Shown here: one piece after another, positions 17,349-23,581 of the stretch
Layout of the letters: each line of letters begins with the position of its first letter
How positions within the stretch are numbered: the stretch's first letter is position 1
Origin: Cenarchaeum sp. SB0675_bin_21
GTDB taxonomy: Archaea; Thermoproteota; Nitrososphaeria; Nitrososphaerales; Nitrosopumilaceae
Assembly (NCBI GenBank): GCA_009843815.1
Contig: VYCS01000014.1
Span: forward strand, 1 to 32,435
Reading direction: 5' to 3'
DNA: 32,435 nucleotides
Notes under the pieces: generated by a model
The model's database searches: none
Seen by the model: only the letters and a program-made list of their open reading frames with translations
What the model was told of the DNA's origin: nothing
Position numbers and translations under genes: made by a program

Positions 17349-17356
17349 ATATATAG
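17349..17356 (-). promoter_or_regulatory. TATA-like box of the carboxylase operon
   Basis: The minus strand reads CTATATAT, followed by the carboxyltransferase gene. Its centre is about 27 nt from the in-frame TTG at 17325 but only about 12 nt from the ATG at 17340, which argues for a start downstream of that ATG. Confidence 0.4.
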
Positions 17357-17385
17357 ATTTTTTTTATCACCAAATTTGAGTACAG

Positions 17386-17778
17386 TCATTTACGAAGTTT
17401 GGCGCGGCCACCATGCGCCGTGCGAAAGACATTCATGCCGATGTTATAGTTTTCATATAAATGATCCAGCGTCTTTAGATCCTCATGAGCTCGAAACATC
17501 TCTTGCTTGTTGGCATTTGGGTCCTGTTTTAAGGCCCGCAGTCGATCTTCGGTCTCTTGACGAACCAAGAGTATGCCAGCTTCGTAGTTTGATGTGCCAT
17601 TATACTCTGGACTTAGTATATTTTGCGGGTTATAATCAGGGGTCTCATCTTTGAACTGCTCGACGCGCTTATCTATTTCAGCTATTTCCTGAGGCGTATA
17701 CGCTGGTCGTATAAACTCTTCAGGAGTATCATCCTCTTGTTTGTCAGGCTCTTTGGAGTCTTTTGGTTCGTCTCCCAT
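17386..17778 (-). CDS. Acidic conserved-looking protein of unknown function
   Basis: A 130-residue soluble protein with no membrane segment. The first 25 residues are rich in Asp, Glu and Lys and look disordered. The rest is helix-prone, with a charged segment (VRQETEDRLRALKQDPNANK) and a basic C-terminus (GGRAKLRK). I do not recognise a domain. It lies between the sugar phosphomutase gene and the carboxylase operon on the same strand. A TATA-like box overlaps the end of the phosphomutase gene, so it may be transcribed separately. ATG at 17778. Its position gives no firm clue to function. Confidence 0.75.
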   Translation of the reverse strand: MGDEPKDSKEPDKQEDDTPEEFIRPAYTPQEIAEIDKRVEQFKDETPDYNPQNILSPEYNGTSNYEAGILLVRQETEDRLRALKQDPNANKQEMFRAHEDLKTLDHLYENYNIGMNVFRTAHGGRAKLRK

Positions 17779-17800
17779 TATACATTGTATGGCGAATAAG

Positions 17801-17810
17801 CTAAATTTTA
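17801..17810 (-). promoter_or_regulatory. TATA-like box of the acidic protein gene
   Basis: The minus strand reads TAAAATTTAG, centred about 27 nt before the ATG at 17778 and overlapping the stop codon of the upstream phosphomutase gene. Confidence 0.35.
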
Positions 17811-19145
17811 ACTTTTTATGACATGGATATATTTTGAGATTATACTGCTCAACTCTGTTGATGATGGGGCCTCGGCATATATGCGAACCAAGGGCTCTGT
17901 ACCGCTAGGCCGCACCATTATCCATGTGTCGGGTTTTAGTATTATCTTTATGCCGTCTGTGCGATCTGCTTCTGGATGCATATTGTGTAATTTTTCTAGA
18001 ATTTGAGCAGACTCTTCAGGAGTGCAATGAACCTTCTCTTTGGTTGTAAATGATAAAGGTAGTTTAGAGATGTTTGCAGATATTGTGTTATTTGAAGATG
18101 CCAGTGCAGACAATGCCAGAGATAACGTCATTAAGCCATCTCTAACCTGGTTATGGGCACCAAACATAAAACCGCCATTCTCTTCAAATCCCACAAGCGC
18201 GCCAACATCAACCATACGACGTGAGACCTCCACGCTACCCACTTTAGTACGAATAACATTCGAGTCATATTGTTCTGCTAGCGTCTCAACGGCATGAGCA
18301 GAATTCAGGCATGTGACTACTGTGGAGTTTGGTTGTCTTTGTAAAATATAATCCAGTAGAAATAGCGCAGATCTATCACCGGTCAGTATGGAGCCATTCT
18401 CATCGCATATTATGCTACGATCTCCATCTCCATCAAATGCCACACCAATGTCTGCGTTGTTTCTCTTGACAGTATACGATAAGTCTTGAAGATTTTCTGG
18501 TGTTGGCTCAGACCCCCTACCAGGAAAGTCACCATGAACTGTATCGTGTATCGGTATTATATTGCAGTTAAGACTTTTGCATAAGAGTGGTGCTGTGACC
18601 GCCTGTGCACCATTGCCCATATCCAGCACTACTGTATAGTTTTTCTGTCTTATGGCATCAGTATCAAGATGATTCAGTATGCCACTCACATAAGTAGAGA
18701 TGGTCCTATCCTCAGGGATGTCAGTGCCGAACTTTGGTCCACTCCGTCTATTTGTGGAATTAAAATAATTCTCTTCAATGATATGCTCGTCGTGACGCGA
18801 TACTTCAACACCATCAGATGCCACCGGTTTTAATCCGTTATATTCGGGGGGATTATGTGATGCGGTAACCATTACGCCGCCAGCATACTTTAGATGCTTT
18901 ACGCAGTACTCAAGGCACGGGGTGGGAACAAGGCCCGCATCAGCAGTATCAAGACCCGCATAATTTAGTGTCGAGCGGACCACCTTGGATACCATATCAC
19001 TTGTGTGGCGCCCATCACGACCCACCAATATTGGACCCCGACCAAAGTATTTTGCCATCGCCAGTGTGAGATCATGTACCATATCTAGTGTAAAGTCCTC
19101 GCCAAAGACACCGCGGACGCCGTTTGTCCCAAATAACTTACCCAT
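17808..19145 (-). CDS. glmM: Phosphoglucosamine mutase / phosphomannomutase family
   Basis: An alpha-D-phosphohexomutase of 445 residues. The catalytic phosphoserine is Ser96 in VMVTASHNPPEYNG, the metal loop is DGDGDR, the sugar-binding loop is GFEENGG, and the C-terminal phosphate-binding loop is RPSGTEPLVRIY. The N-terminal LFGTNGVRG is typical of GlmM. It interconverts glucosamine-6-phosphate and glucosamine-1-phosphate or the equivalent mannose or glucose phosphates, feeding nucleotide-sugar synthesis. Archaeal members often act on several sugars, so the exact substrate is uncertain. ATG at 19145 is preceded by a TATA-like box 26 nt away. Confidence 0.93.
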   Translation of the reverse strand: MGKLFGTNGVRGVFGEDFTLDMVHDLTLAMAKYFGRGPILVGRDGRHTSDMVSKVVRSTLNYAGLDTADAGLVPTPCLEYCVKHLKYAGGVMVTASHNPPEYNGLKPVASDGVEVSRHDEHIIEENYFNSTNRRSGPKFGTDIPEDRTISTYVSGILNHLDTDAIRQKNYTVVLDMGNGAQAVTAPLLCKSLNCNIIPIHDTVHGDFPGRGSEPTPENLQDLSYTVKRNNADIGVAFDGDGDRSIICDENGSILTGDRSALFLLDYILQRQPNSTVVTCLNSAHAVETLAEQYDSNVIRTKVGSVEVSRRMVDVGALVGFEENGGFMFGAHNQVRDGLMTLSLALSALASSNNTISANISKLPLSFTTKEKVHCTPEESAQILEKLHNMHPEADRTDGIKIILKPDTWIMVRPSGTEPLVRIYAEAPSSTELSSIISKYIHVIKS

Positions 19146-19166
19146 GAATCAAACAGGCATACACAA

Positions 19167-19176
19167 TATAATAATA
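19167..19176 (-). promoter_or_regulatory. TATA-like box of the phosphohexomutase gene
   Basis: The minus strand reads TTATTATATT, centred about 26 nt before the ATG at 19145. The AT-rich block is also TATA-like on the plus strand, so rightward transcription into 19200-19380 cannot be excluded. Confidence 0.4.
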
Positions 19177-19329
19177 ATACAACACATCATCAGCTAATTG
19201 TAGTACAAATATGATCATTCATCAATAGTTTCCATAGTAAATGCAAAATGAGTATCAAGCCAAACCGACCTTGGTGCTTGGAGGAACTGGTAACTTGTTG
19301 TGTGATGAACAGTGGCGTTAAGCGTGTGT

Positions 19330-19366
19330 AGTGCCGGGCGCGGGAGACCGCCATCTGCCCGGCACT
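19330..19366 (+). other. Strong stem-loop with GAGA tetraloop, possible RNA element
   Basis: A perfect 10-bp outer stem (AGTGCCGGGC with GCCCGGCACT) encloses a second perfect 4-bp stem GCGG/CCGC capped by GAGA. The inner stem begins directly after the left outer arm and is followed by a 5-nt bulge, CATCT, before the right arm. On the plus strand the loop is a GNRA tetraloop, which favours a plus-strand RNA. There is no T-tract on either side, so it does not look like a simple terminator. It lies downstream of the small leftward membrane-protein gene. Confidence 0.6.
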
Positions 19367-19387
19367 TGAGTTGTTACAGTCTCGACA

Positions 19388-19696
19388 TCACGTATCCGCG
19401 CCGTTCCGGATACGCTCCTCCGTCTTGATGATTGCGTGTTGCGCGTACACAGTTATGAGGAGGCCAAACGTCATGACCACCATCCAGGGCATTACTGCAG
19501 GGAGTAGAACGTTCCTCCAGCTAGGCATGTCATAGCCAGCTGCGCTACTGACGTATGCCATACCAAAGAGATACACCAGTATAATTAAGGTACTCACATA
19601 GAATATGACAAGTGCCATCTGCTTGAGGAACTTCTTGTCCTTCCATACGATAAACAACGCAATCGGTGACAGAAACCCAAACACCCCCACCGCCAA
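19388..19696 (-). CDS. Small membrane protein of unknown function
   Basis: An open frame of up to 102 codons encoding a protein with three predicted membrane helices (around SPIALFIVW, ALVIFYVSTLIILVYLFGM, and VMPWMVVMTFGLLITVYA) and a charged C-terminal tail (KTEERIRNG). No ATG start exists; TTG at 19696 and GTG at 19690 or 19684 are candidates, and an in-frame TAG lies just upstream. I do not recognise the family. By eye the gene and its flanks are richer in G+C than the neighbours and are surrounded by stem-loops. The hydrophobic pattern supports coding; the poor start and lack of a clear TATA box weaken it. Confidence 0.55.
   Translation of the reverse strand: MAVGVFGFLSPIALFIVWKDKKFLKQMALVIFYVSTLIILVYLFGMAYVSSAAGYDMPSWRNVLLPAVMPWMVVMTFGLLITVYAQHAIIKTEERIRNGADT
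19391..19414. repeat. Inverted repeat over the 3' end of the membrane-protein gene
   Basis: Perfect 8-bp arms CGTATCCG and CGGATACG with an 8-nt spacer, covering the last codons of the small membrane-protein gene. It is 24 nt from the 37-nt stem-loop at 19330-19366. Confidence 0.5.
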
Positions 19697-19728
19697 GGGC
19701 TCATTCTAGGTTCATCTGGACGGTATGT

Positions 19729-19751
19729 GGCGCCCCATTCAAACAGGCGCC
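19729..19751. repeat. Inverted repeat GGCGCC
   Basis: Two copies of the palindrome GGCGCC separated by 11 nt, able to form a 6-bp stem. It lies upstream of the small membrane-protein gene. Confidence 0.4.
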
Positions 19752-19758
19752 GAAAGAA

Positions 19759-19784
19759 CCCTCCACCCCCCCCCCACCGGAGGG
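19759..19784. repeat. Stem-loop holding a run of ten C
   Basis: CCCTCC and GGAGGG form a 6-bp stem around a loop that includes ten consecutive C at 19766-19775 (ten G on the minus strand). It is the longest C/G run I noticed in the window and is upstream of the small membrane-protein gene. Confidence 0.5.
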
Positions 19785-19844
19785 AGCAGTCCCATCAGCG
19801 CTTGAGTCCATGATCCGGATAGGCGGAGGTGCGTATATGTGTGT

Positions 19845-19893
19845 AGTACGGCCGGGGATTACATCGCTAAGTCAGCACTCCGCGATGCGTACT
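19845..19893. other. Bulged two-part inverted repeat upstream of the L7Ae promoter
   Basis: The continuous right arm GCGATGCGTACT (19882-19893) pairs with two left arms, CATCGC at 19862-19867 and AGTACG at 19845-19850, separated by an 11-nt bulge. All 12 positions pair. It lies outside genes and before the predicted L7Ae transcription start, so it is not in the L7Ae leader if the TATA box assignment is right. Confidence 0.5.
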
Positions 19894-19927
19894 TATCGGT
19901 ATAATCCCCTGTTTTTATTTGCAAACG

Positions 19928-19936
19928 CTTTTAAAA
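19928..19936 (+). promoter_or_regulatory. TATA box of the L7Ae operon
   Basis: CTTTTAAAA is centred 26 nt before the ATG at 19958, matching a leaderless archaeal mRNA. A second TATA-like stretch (GGTATAATC) lies about 30 nt further upstream. Confidence 0.5.
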
Positions 19937-19957
19937 CCAAATCCGGGTAATTACCCT

Positions 19958-20338
19958 ATGGCCAAAGGGTATTATGTAAAATTCGAAGTGCCCGATGATC
20001 TGGTTAATCCAATATACGAGGCTCTTCGAATATCTTCTAGTAGCGGCAAAGTCAAGAAGGGGACCAACGAGGTGACAAAGGCGATAGAACGAAATACTGC
20101 CAAGATGGTCATAATAGCCGAAGATGTAGACCCGCCCGAGGTAGTGGCACATCTGCCCATATTGTGTGATGAGCAAAAGATCCCTTTTGCATTTGTGCCC
20201 AGTCAACAAGAGATGGGCAAATCACTTGGATTGGAGACAAGATCTGCCGCTACAGCAATTATGGACTCTGGAGATGCGAAACATATTGTTGATCAGATCA
20301 TCGAGTCACTGGCGGCCATGCGAGGCGCTAACAAATGA
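19958..20338 (+). CDS. rpl7ae: Ribosomal protein L7Ae
   Basis: A 126-residue L7Ae/L30e-fold protein that binds kink-turn RNA. In Archaea it is part of the large ribosomal subunit, of C/D and H/ACA guide RNPs and often of RNase P. Typical segments are visible: [35 protein letters not shown] then [19 protein letters not shown]. The ATG at 19958 begins the conserved [12 protein letters not shown]; an open frame from 19919 is rejected. It overlaps the S28e start by 4 nt (ATGA) and heads a translation operon. Confidence 0.96.
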   Translation: MAKGYYVKFEVPDDLVNPIYEALRISSSSGKVKKGTNEVTKAIERNTAKMVIIAEDVDPPEVVAHLPILCDEQKIPFAFVPSQQEMGKSLGLETRSAATAIMDSGDAKHIVDQIIESLAAMRGANK

Positions 20339-20547
20339 GTGCTGAGACGGATCAGGTAACCCCCGCCGAGGTTATACAGATAGTTGGTAGGACCGGCATC
20401 GCAGGTGAAGTCATACAGGTTCGTGTGCGCATACTAGATGGTAAAGACAAAGGCCGCATACTCACCCGTAATGTAAAGGGGTCCGTACGTGTACAGGAGA
20501 CACTAATGCTACGAGAGACCGAGAGGGAGGCCAAGAAGATAAAGTAG
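20335..20547 (+). CDS. rps28e: Ribosomal protein S28e
   Basis: A 70-residue small-subunit protein, the family's usual size. The signature [18 protein letters not shown] and the C-terminal block ending [13 protein letters not shown] identify it. Start ATG overlaps the L7Ae stop. The L7Ae-S28e-L24e order is common in Archaea. Confidence 0.97.
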   Translation: MSAETDQVTPAEVIQIVGRTGIAGEVIQVRVRILDGKDKGRILTRNVKGSVRVQETLMLRETEREAKKIK

Positions 20548-20561
20548 GTGCATTATGTATA

Positions 20562-20765
20562 ATGAGTCTTTTAGTAAAATCCTGTAACTTTTGTAATCGG
20601 TCAGTTGCAAAGGGTTCAGGTACAATGCTTGCAAAGAATGATGGGAGCATACTGTGGTTCTGCTCATCAAAGTGCAAGAAGAACGCCCTGGTATTAAAGA
20701 GGGACCCTAGAAAGCTAAAGTGGACCAAGAAGTATGTAAAGGGCGGTATCAAACGGGGTGGTTAA
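20562..20765 (+). CDS. rpl24e: Ribosomal protein L24e
   Basis: A 67-residue large-subunit protein with the treble-clef zinc site: Cys pairs in SCNFCNRS (residues 8 and 11) and FCSSKCKKN. The basic C-terminal part (RDPRKLKWTKKYVKGG) fits the family. It lies 14 nt after S28e and 6 nt before ndk. Confidence 0.96.
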   Translation: MSLLVKSCNFCNRSVAKGSGTMLAKNDGSILWFCSSKCKKNALVLKRDPRKLKWTKKYVKGGIKRGG

Positions 20766-20771
20766 GATCAC

Positions 20772-21173
20772 ATGTCCGAGAGAACACTATTCATCATAAA
20801 GCCTGATGCAGTATCACGGGGATTAATTGGTCAAATCATACAACGATTCGAATCCAAGGGTTTTACAATAATTAACCTAAAGATGCTTCAATTCAACCGT
20901 GAACTAGCAACAAAGTTCTACAATGTGCACAAAGAAAAGCCGTTCTTTGAGGAGTTAGTCTCGTTTATAACGTCTGGCCCGGCAGTTGCTGCCATAATAG
21001 AAGGAGACCACGCAATAGATGCAACACGCCTGATGATTGGGAGTACACGGTCATATGAGGCGCAACCCGGCTCTGTACGGGGAGATTTTGGACTTGGTAT
21101 ATCCGCAAATATAATACATGCATCAGACTCGCTGGAGAGTTTCAAGTACGAATCCGGTGTGGTGTTTTCGTGA
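20772..21173 (+). CDS. ndk: Nucleoside diphosphate kinase
   Basis: A 133-residue enzyme that transfers phosphate between nucleoside tri- and diphosphates through a phosphohistidine. The active-site His is His116 in NIIHASDS; Lys10 in IKPDAV and the Arg-rich RLMIG and VRGDFG segments are intact. Position between L24e and IF2 matches the archaeal cluster. The stop TGA is followed 1 nt later by the likely IF2 start. Confidence 0.97.
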   Translation: MSERTLFIIKPDAVSRGLIGQIIQRFESKGFTIINLKMLQFNRELATKFYNVHKEKPFFEELVSFITSGPAVAAIIEGDHAIDATRLMIGSTRSYEAQPGSVRGDFGLGISANIIHASDSLESFKYESGVVFS

Positions 21174-21174
21174 C

Positions 21175-22953
21175 TTGGTCATACGGCAGCCCATAGTAGC
21201 AGTACTAGGGCACGTTGATTCGGGAAAGACATCATTACTGGACAACATAAGGGGTACTGGAGTTCAAGGGAGAGAAGCTGGTGGTATTACACAGCATATT
21301 GGTGCTAGTTTTCTCCCCAACGACACGGTACGAAAGGCATGTGGTCGTTTATATGATCGTCTAAAATCAGACTCAATGATACCCGGACTCTTGGTCATCG
21401 ATACGCCAGGCCACGAAGTATTCAAGAACCTAAGAAGTCGTGGGGGCTCAGCAGCAGATATAGCGATTCTAGTGATTGATGCCGCCCGAGGTTTCCAGCC
21501 TCAGACACAAGAGAGTTTCAAGATACTGCAGTCCAGAAAGGTTCCCTTTGTAGTTGCGCTCAACAAGTGTGATCAGATATCAGGTTGGAGAGATACATCA
21601 ACATCCTTCATCTCCGAAGCAGTCAAAGAACAGGACCAAATGGTACGCACAGAACTAGATAAAAGCATATACGATATAGTGGGCACACTCTCAATTCTAG
21701 GATACAAGTCCGAGGCATTCTACCGGGTAAAAGACTTCAAGTCTGAGGTGTCGATAATACCCATATCCGCCAAGACTGGTGTGGGTATACCTGAGCTGCT
21801 TACAGTTCTAGTGGCACTCACACAACAGTACATGCAAGGTAGGCTAGAGCAGAAGGAGAAAGAGTCGCGAGGTATAGTACTGGAAGCAAATCACGAGACA
21901 GGGCTGGGTGGGACAGCCAACATAATACTGATTGATGGTACCATAAAGAAAGACGATTACATACTCATGGCTAAGCGGGATGGCGTCATAGTAACAAAAC
22001 CAAAGGCCATACTGCTGCCAAAACCACTAGATGAGATGCGGGATCCGCGGGATAAATTCCAGACGACAGATTCAGTGATTGCCGCAGCAGGACTCAAGAT
22101 AGCATCTCCAGATCTGGAGGGAGTGCTGCCAGGAAGCACACTATACATAGCTAAAACCGACAAAGATATCAAAAGGTATAGTGAGATGATACGCTCAGAG
22201 ATGGAGTCTGTATTTATAGACACGCAGACACGGGGTGTGACGCTAAAGTGTGACACCATAGGATCCTTGGAGGCGATGGTTCAAATGTTAAATGAGAAGG
22301 GAGTAAAGATAGCAAAAGCAGACATCGGTCCTGTAAACCGTCGTGATGTAATGGAAGCGCGAGCCACCAAAGATGTGGATAGACGGTTAGGGGTGGTCTT
22401 GGCATTTAATGTCAAGGTGCTTCCGGATGCTGCCGAGGAGGCTGAGATAGGACATGTGCGCATATTTCAAGAACGTGTCATATACAAGTTGATAGACGAC
22501 TATACAGAGTGGGTACGTCAGGATATTATACATGAGGAGGATGCCGTATTTGCAGAGATAACGCCACTGGCCAAATTCACTTTTCTTAAGGGATATGTAT
22601 TTCGGAACAGCAATCCAGCCGTCTTTGGGATACGAATAGATGGTGGCATACTACGCTCAAAGACGCCCTTTATGAATCAGAAAGGCCGCAAAGTAGGGGC
22701 CGTCCATCAACTACAACATGATGGCAAGACCATACAGGAGGCCCATACAGGACAGGAGGTGGCCTGTTCGGTCCGCAATGTCACAATAGACAGACAGATA
22801 TTCGAGGAGGATACATATCATACTCTGCCCACTTCCAAAGAGGCAAAAAATCTGAAAGGTAGATTCATCGACAGGTTAAGTCCCGAACAGATAAGCATGT
22901 TAGACCACATAATAGAGGTACAACGAAGGCAGGATGCCGCTTACGCGTACTGA
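21175..22953 (+). CDS. infB: Translation initiation factor IF2 (aIF5B)
   Basis: A translational GTPase of about 592 residues that promotes subunit joining. G motifs: GHVDSGKT (G1), DTPGHE (G3), NKCD (G4), SAKTG (G5). Domain II and the later aIF5B domains follow, ending in the C-terminal helical part. Most IF2 proteins have GHVDHGKT; the Ser form is seen in other archaea. The start is unclear: TTG at 21175, directly after ndk, begins just before the conserved RQPIVAVLG; GTG at 21157 and ATG at 21118 lie inside ndk. Last gene of the rightward operon; its 3' end overlaps the convergent thioredoxin gene by 13 nt. Confidence 0.96.
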   Translation: MVIRQPIVAVLGHVDSGKTSLLDNIRGTGVQGREAGGITQHIGASFLPNDTVRKACGRLYDRLKSDSMIPGLLVIDTPGHEVFKNLRSRGGSAADIAILVIDAARGFQPQTQESFKILQSRKVPFVVALNKCDQISGWRDTSTSFISEAVKEQDQMVRTELDKSIYDIVGTLSILGYKSEAFYRVKDFKSEVSIIPISAKTGVGIPELLTVLVALTQQYMQGRLEQKEKESRGIVLEANHETGLGGTANIILIDGTIKKDDYILMAKRDGVIVTKPKAILLPKPLDEMRDPRDKFQTTDSVIAAAGLKIASPDLEGVLPGSTLYIAKTDKDIKRYSEMIRSEMESVFIDTQTRGVTLKCDTIGSLEAMVQMLNEKGVKIAKADIGPVNRRDVMEARATKDVDRRLGVVLAFNVKVLPDAAEEAEIGHVRIFQERVIYKLIDDYTEWVRQDIIHEEDAVFAEITPLAKFTFLKGYVFRNSNPAVFGIRIDGGILRSKTPFMNQKGRKVGAVHQLQHDGKTIQEAHTGQEVACSVRNVTIDRQIFEEDTYHTLPTSKEAKNLKGRFIDRLSPEQISMLDHIIEVQRRQDAAYAY

Positions 22954-23333
22954 TCGAACTTTTTACATACATCACGTATGCCAGACGCGCCCACCATGCC
23001 GGTCATTCGATGGATGGGTCTGCCTTTGTGAAACAGTATAAGCGTGGGTATGGCCTGGACAGCATACTTGGCGGGCATGATAGGGTTTTGGTCAATGTTT
23101 AATCGAGCAAACTGTATGGTGTTATACTCGCCAGCAACAGTCTGAAATACAGGGTGGAGGGCTCGGCAAGGTCCACACCACTCCGCCCAAAAGTCCAGCA
23201 AGACCAAACTGTTTGTATCTAGTATTTGATCCAGTGTGTTGTCGGTAGCATCCATAATTGTGCGCGTAGTGTTAAACATTCTATCTCGCATCTTTTTAGC
23301 CATAATTCGCGCTATCTCTGGGTCAGCATCCAT
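22941..23333 (-). CDS. trxA: Thioredoxin
   Basis: A 130-residue thioredoxin with the active site WCGPC at residues 52-56 and the cis-Pro loop in AIPTLILFHKG. A charged N-terminal extension of about 28 residues (IARIMAKKMRDRMF) precedes the fold; similar helical extensions occur in other archaeal thioredoxins as I recall. ATG at 23333 lies 26 nt after a TATA-like box; the longer open frame to 23423 is rejected. It could reduce the window's peroxiredoxin, but this is only inference. Confidence 0.94.
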   Translation of the reverse strand: MDADPEIARIMAKKMRDRMFNTTRTIMDATDNTLDQILDTNSLVLLDFWAEWCGPCRALHPVFQTVAGEYNTIQFARLNIDQNPIMPAKYAVQAIPTLILFHKGRPIHRMTGMVGASGIRDVCKKFDQYA

Positions 23334-23355
23334 GACAAGTATATCACATGTATGG

Positions 23356-23363
23356 TTATAAAT
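23356..23363 (-). promoter_or_regulatory. TATA box of the thioredoxin gene
   Basis: The minus strand reads ATTTATAA, centred 26 nt before the ATG at 23333, which indicates a leaderless transcript. Confidence 0.5.
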
Positions 23364-23483
23364 GGGAATTATATACATGAATGAACATTGTAACATAATT
23401 CCCCTATTTTGGGACCCGGGCATAAAATACGAAGGTGGTAAGTTATAAGGTGATGGGTGGGGCTGTTAAACCTAGTTTTTGTT

Positions 23484-23499
23484 CATGTCGCCGGACATG
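23484..23499. repeat. Hairpin in the gap between the Cache protein and thioredoxin genes
   Basis: A perfect 6-bp stem, CATGTC and GACATG, with loop GCCG. It lies about 83 nt beyond the stop of the Cache-repeat gene; on the minus strand it is followed by an A-run, not T, so a terminator role is doubtful. Confidence 0.35.
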
Positions 23500-23581
23500 T
23501 GGGATGTGGCACGCATGTACCGAATATGTCTATAGGTGGGACATACTCGTAATTTGTGCACCCGGCCATACATCCCAACGA

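Noticed and set aside
19330-19366. tRNA or known ncRNA (SRP, RNase P) at the strong stem-loop
   Set aside because: The structure is only 37 nt, has no T-arm sequence or anticodon arm, and nearby sequence lacks the conserved blocks of SRP or RNase P RNA.
19701-19811. Short minus-strand frame through the C10/G10 tract fused by slippage to the membrane-protein gene
   Set aside because: The membrane-protein frame has a TAG at 19706-19708 and the third frame also stops nearby, so slippage in the tract does not yield a fusion.
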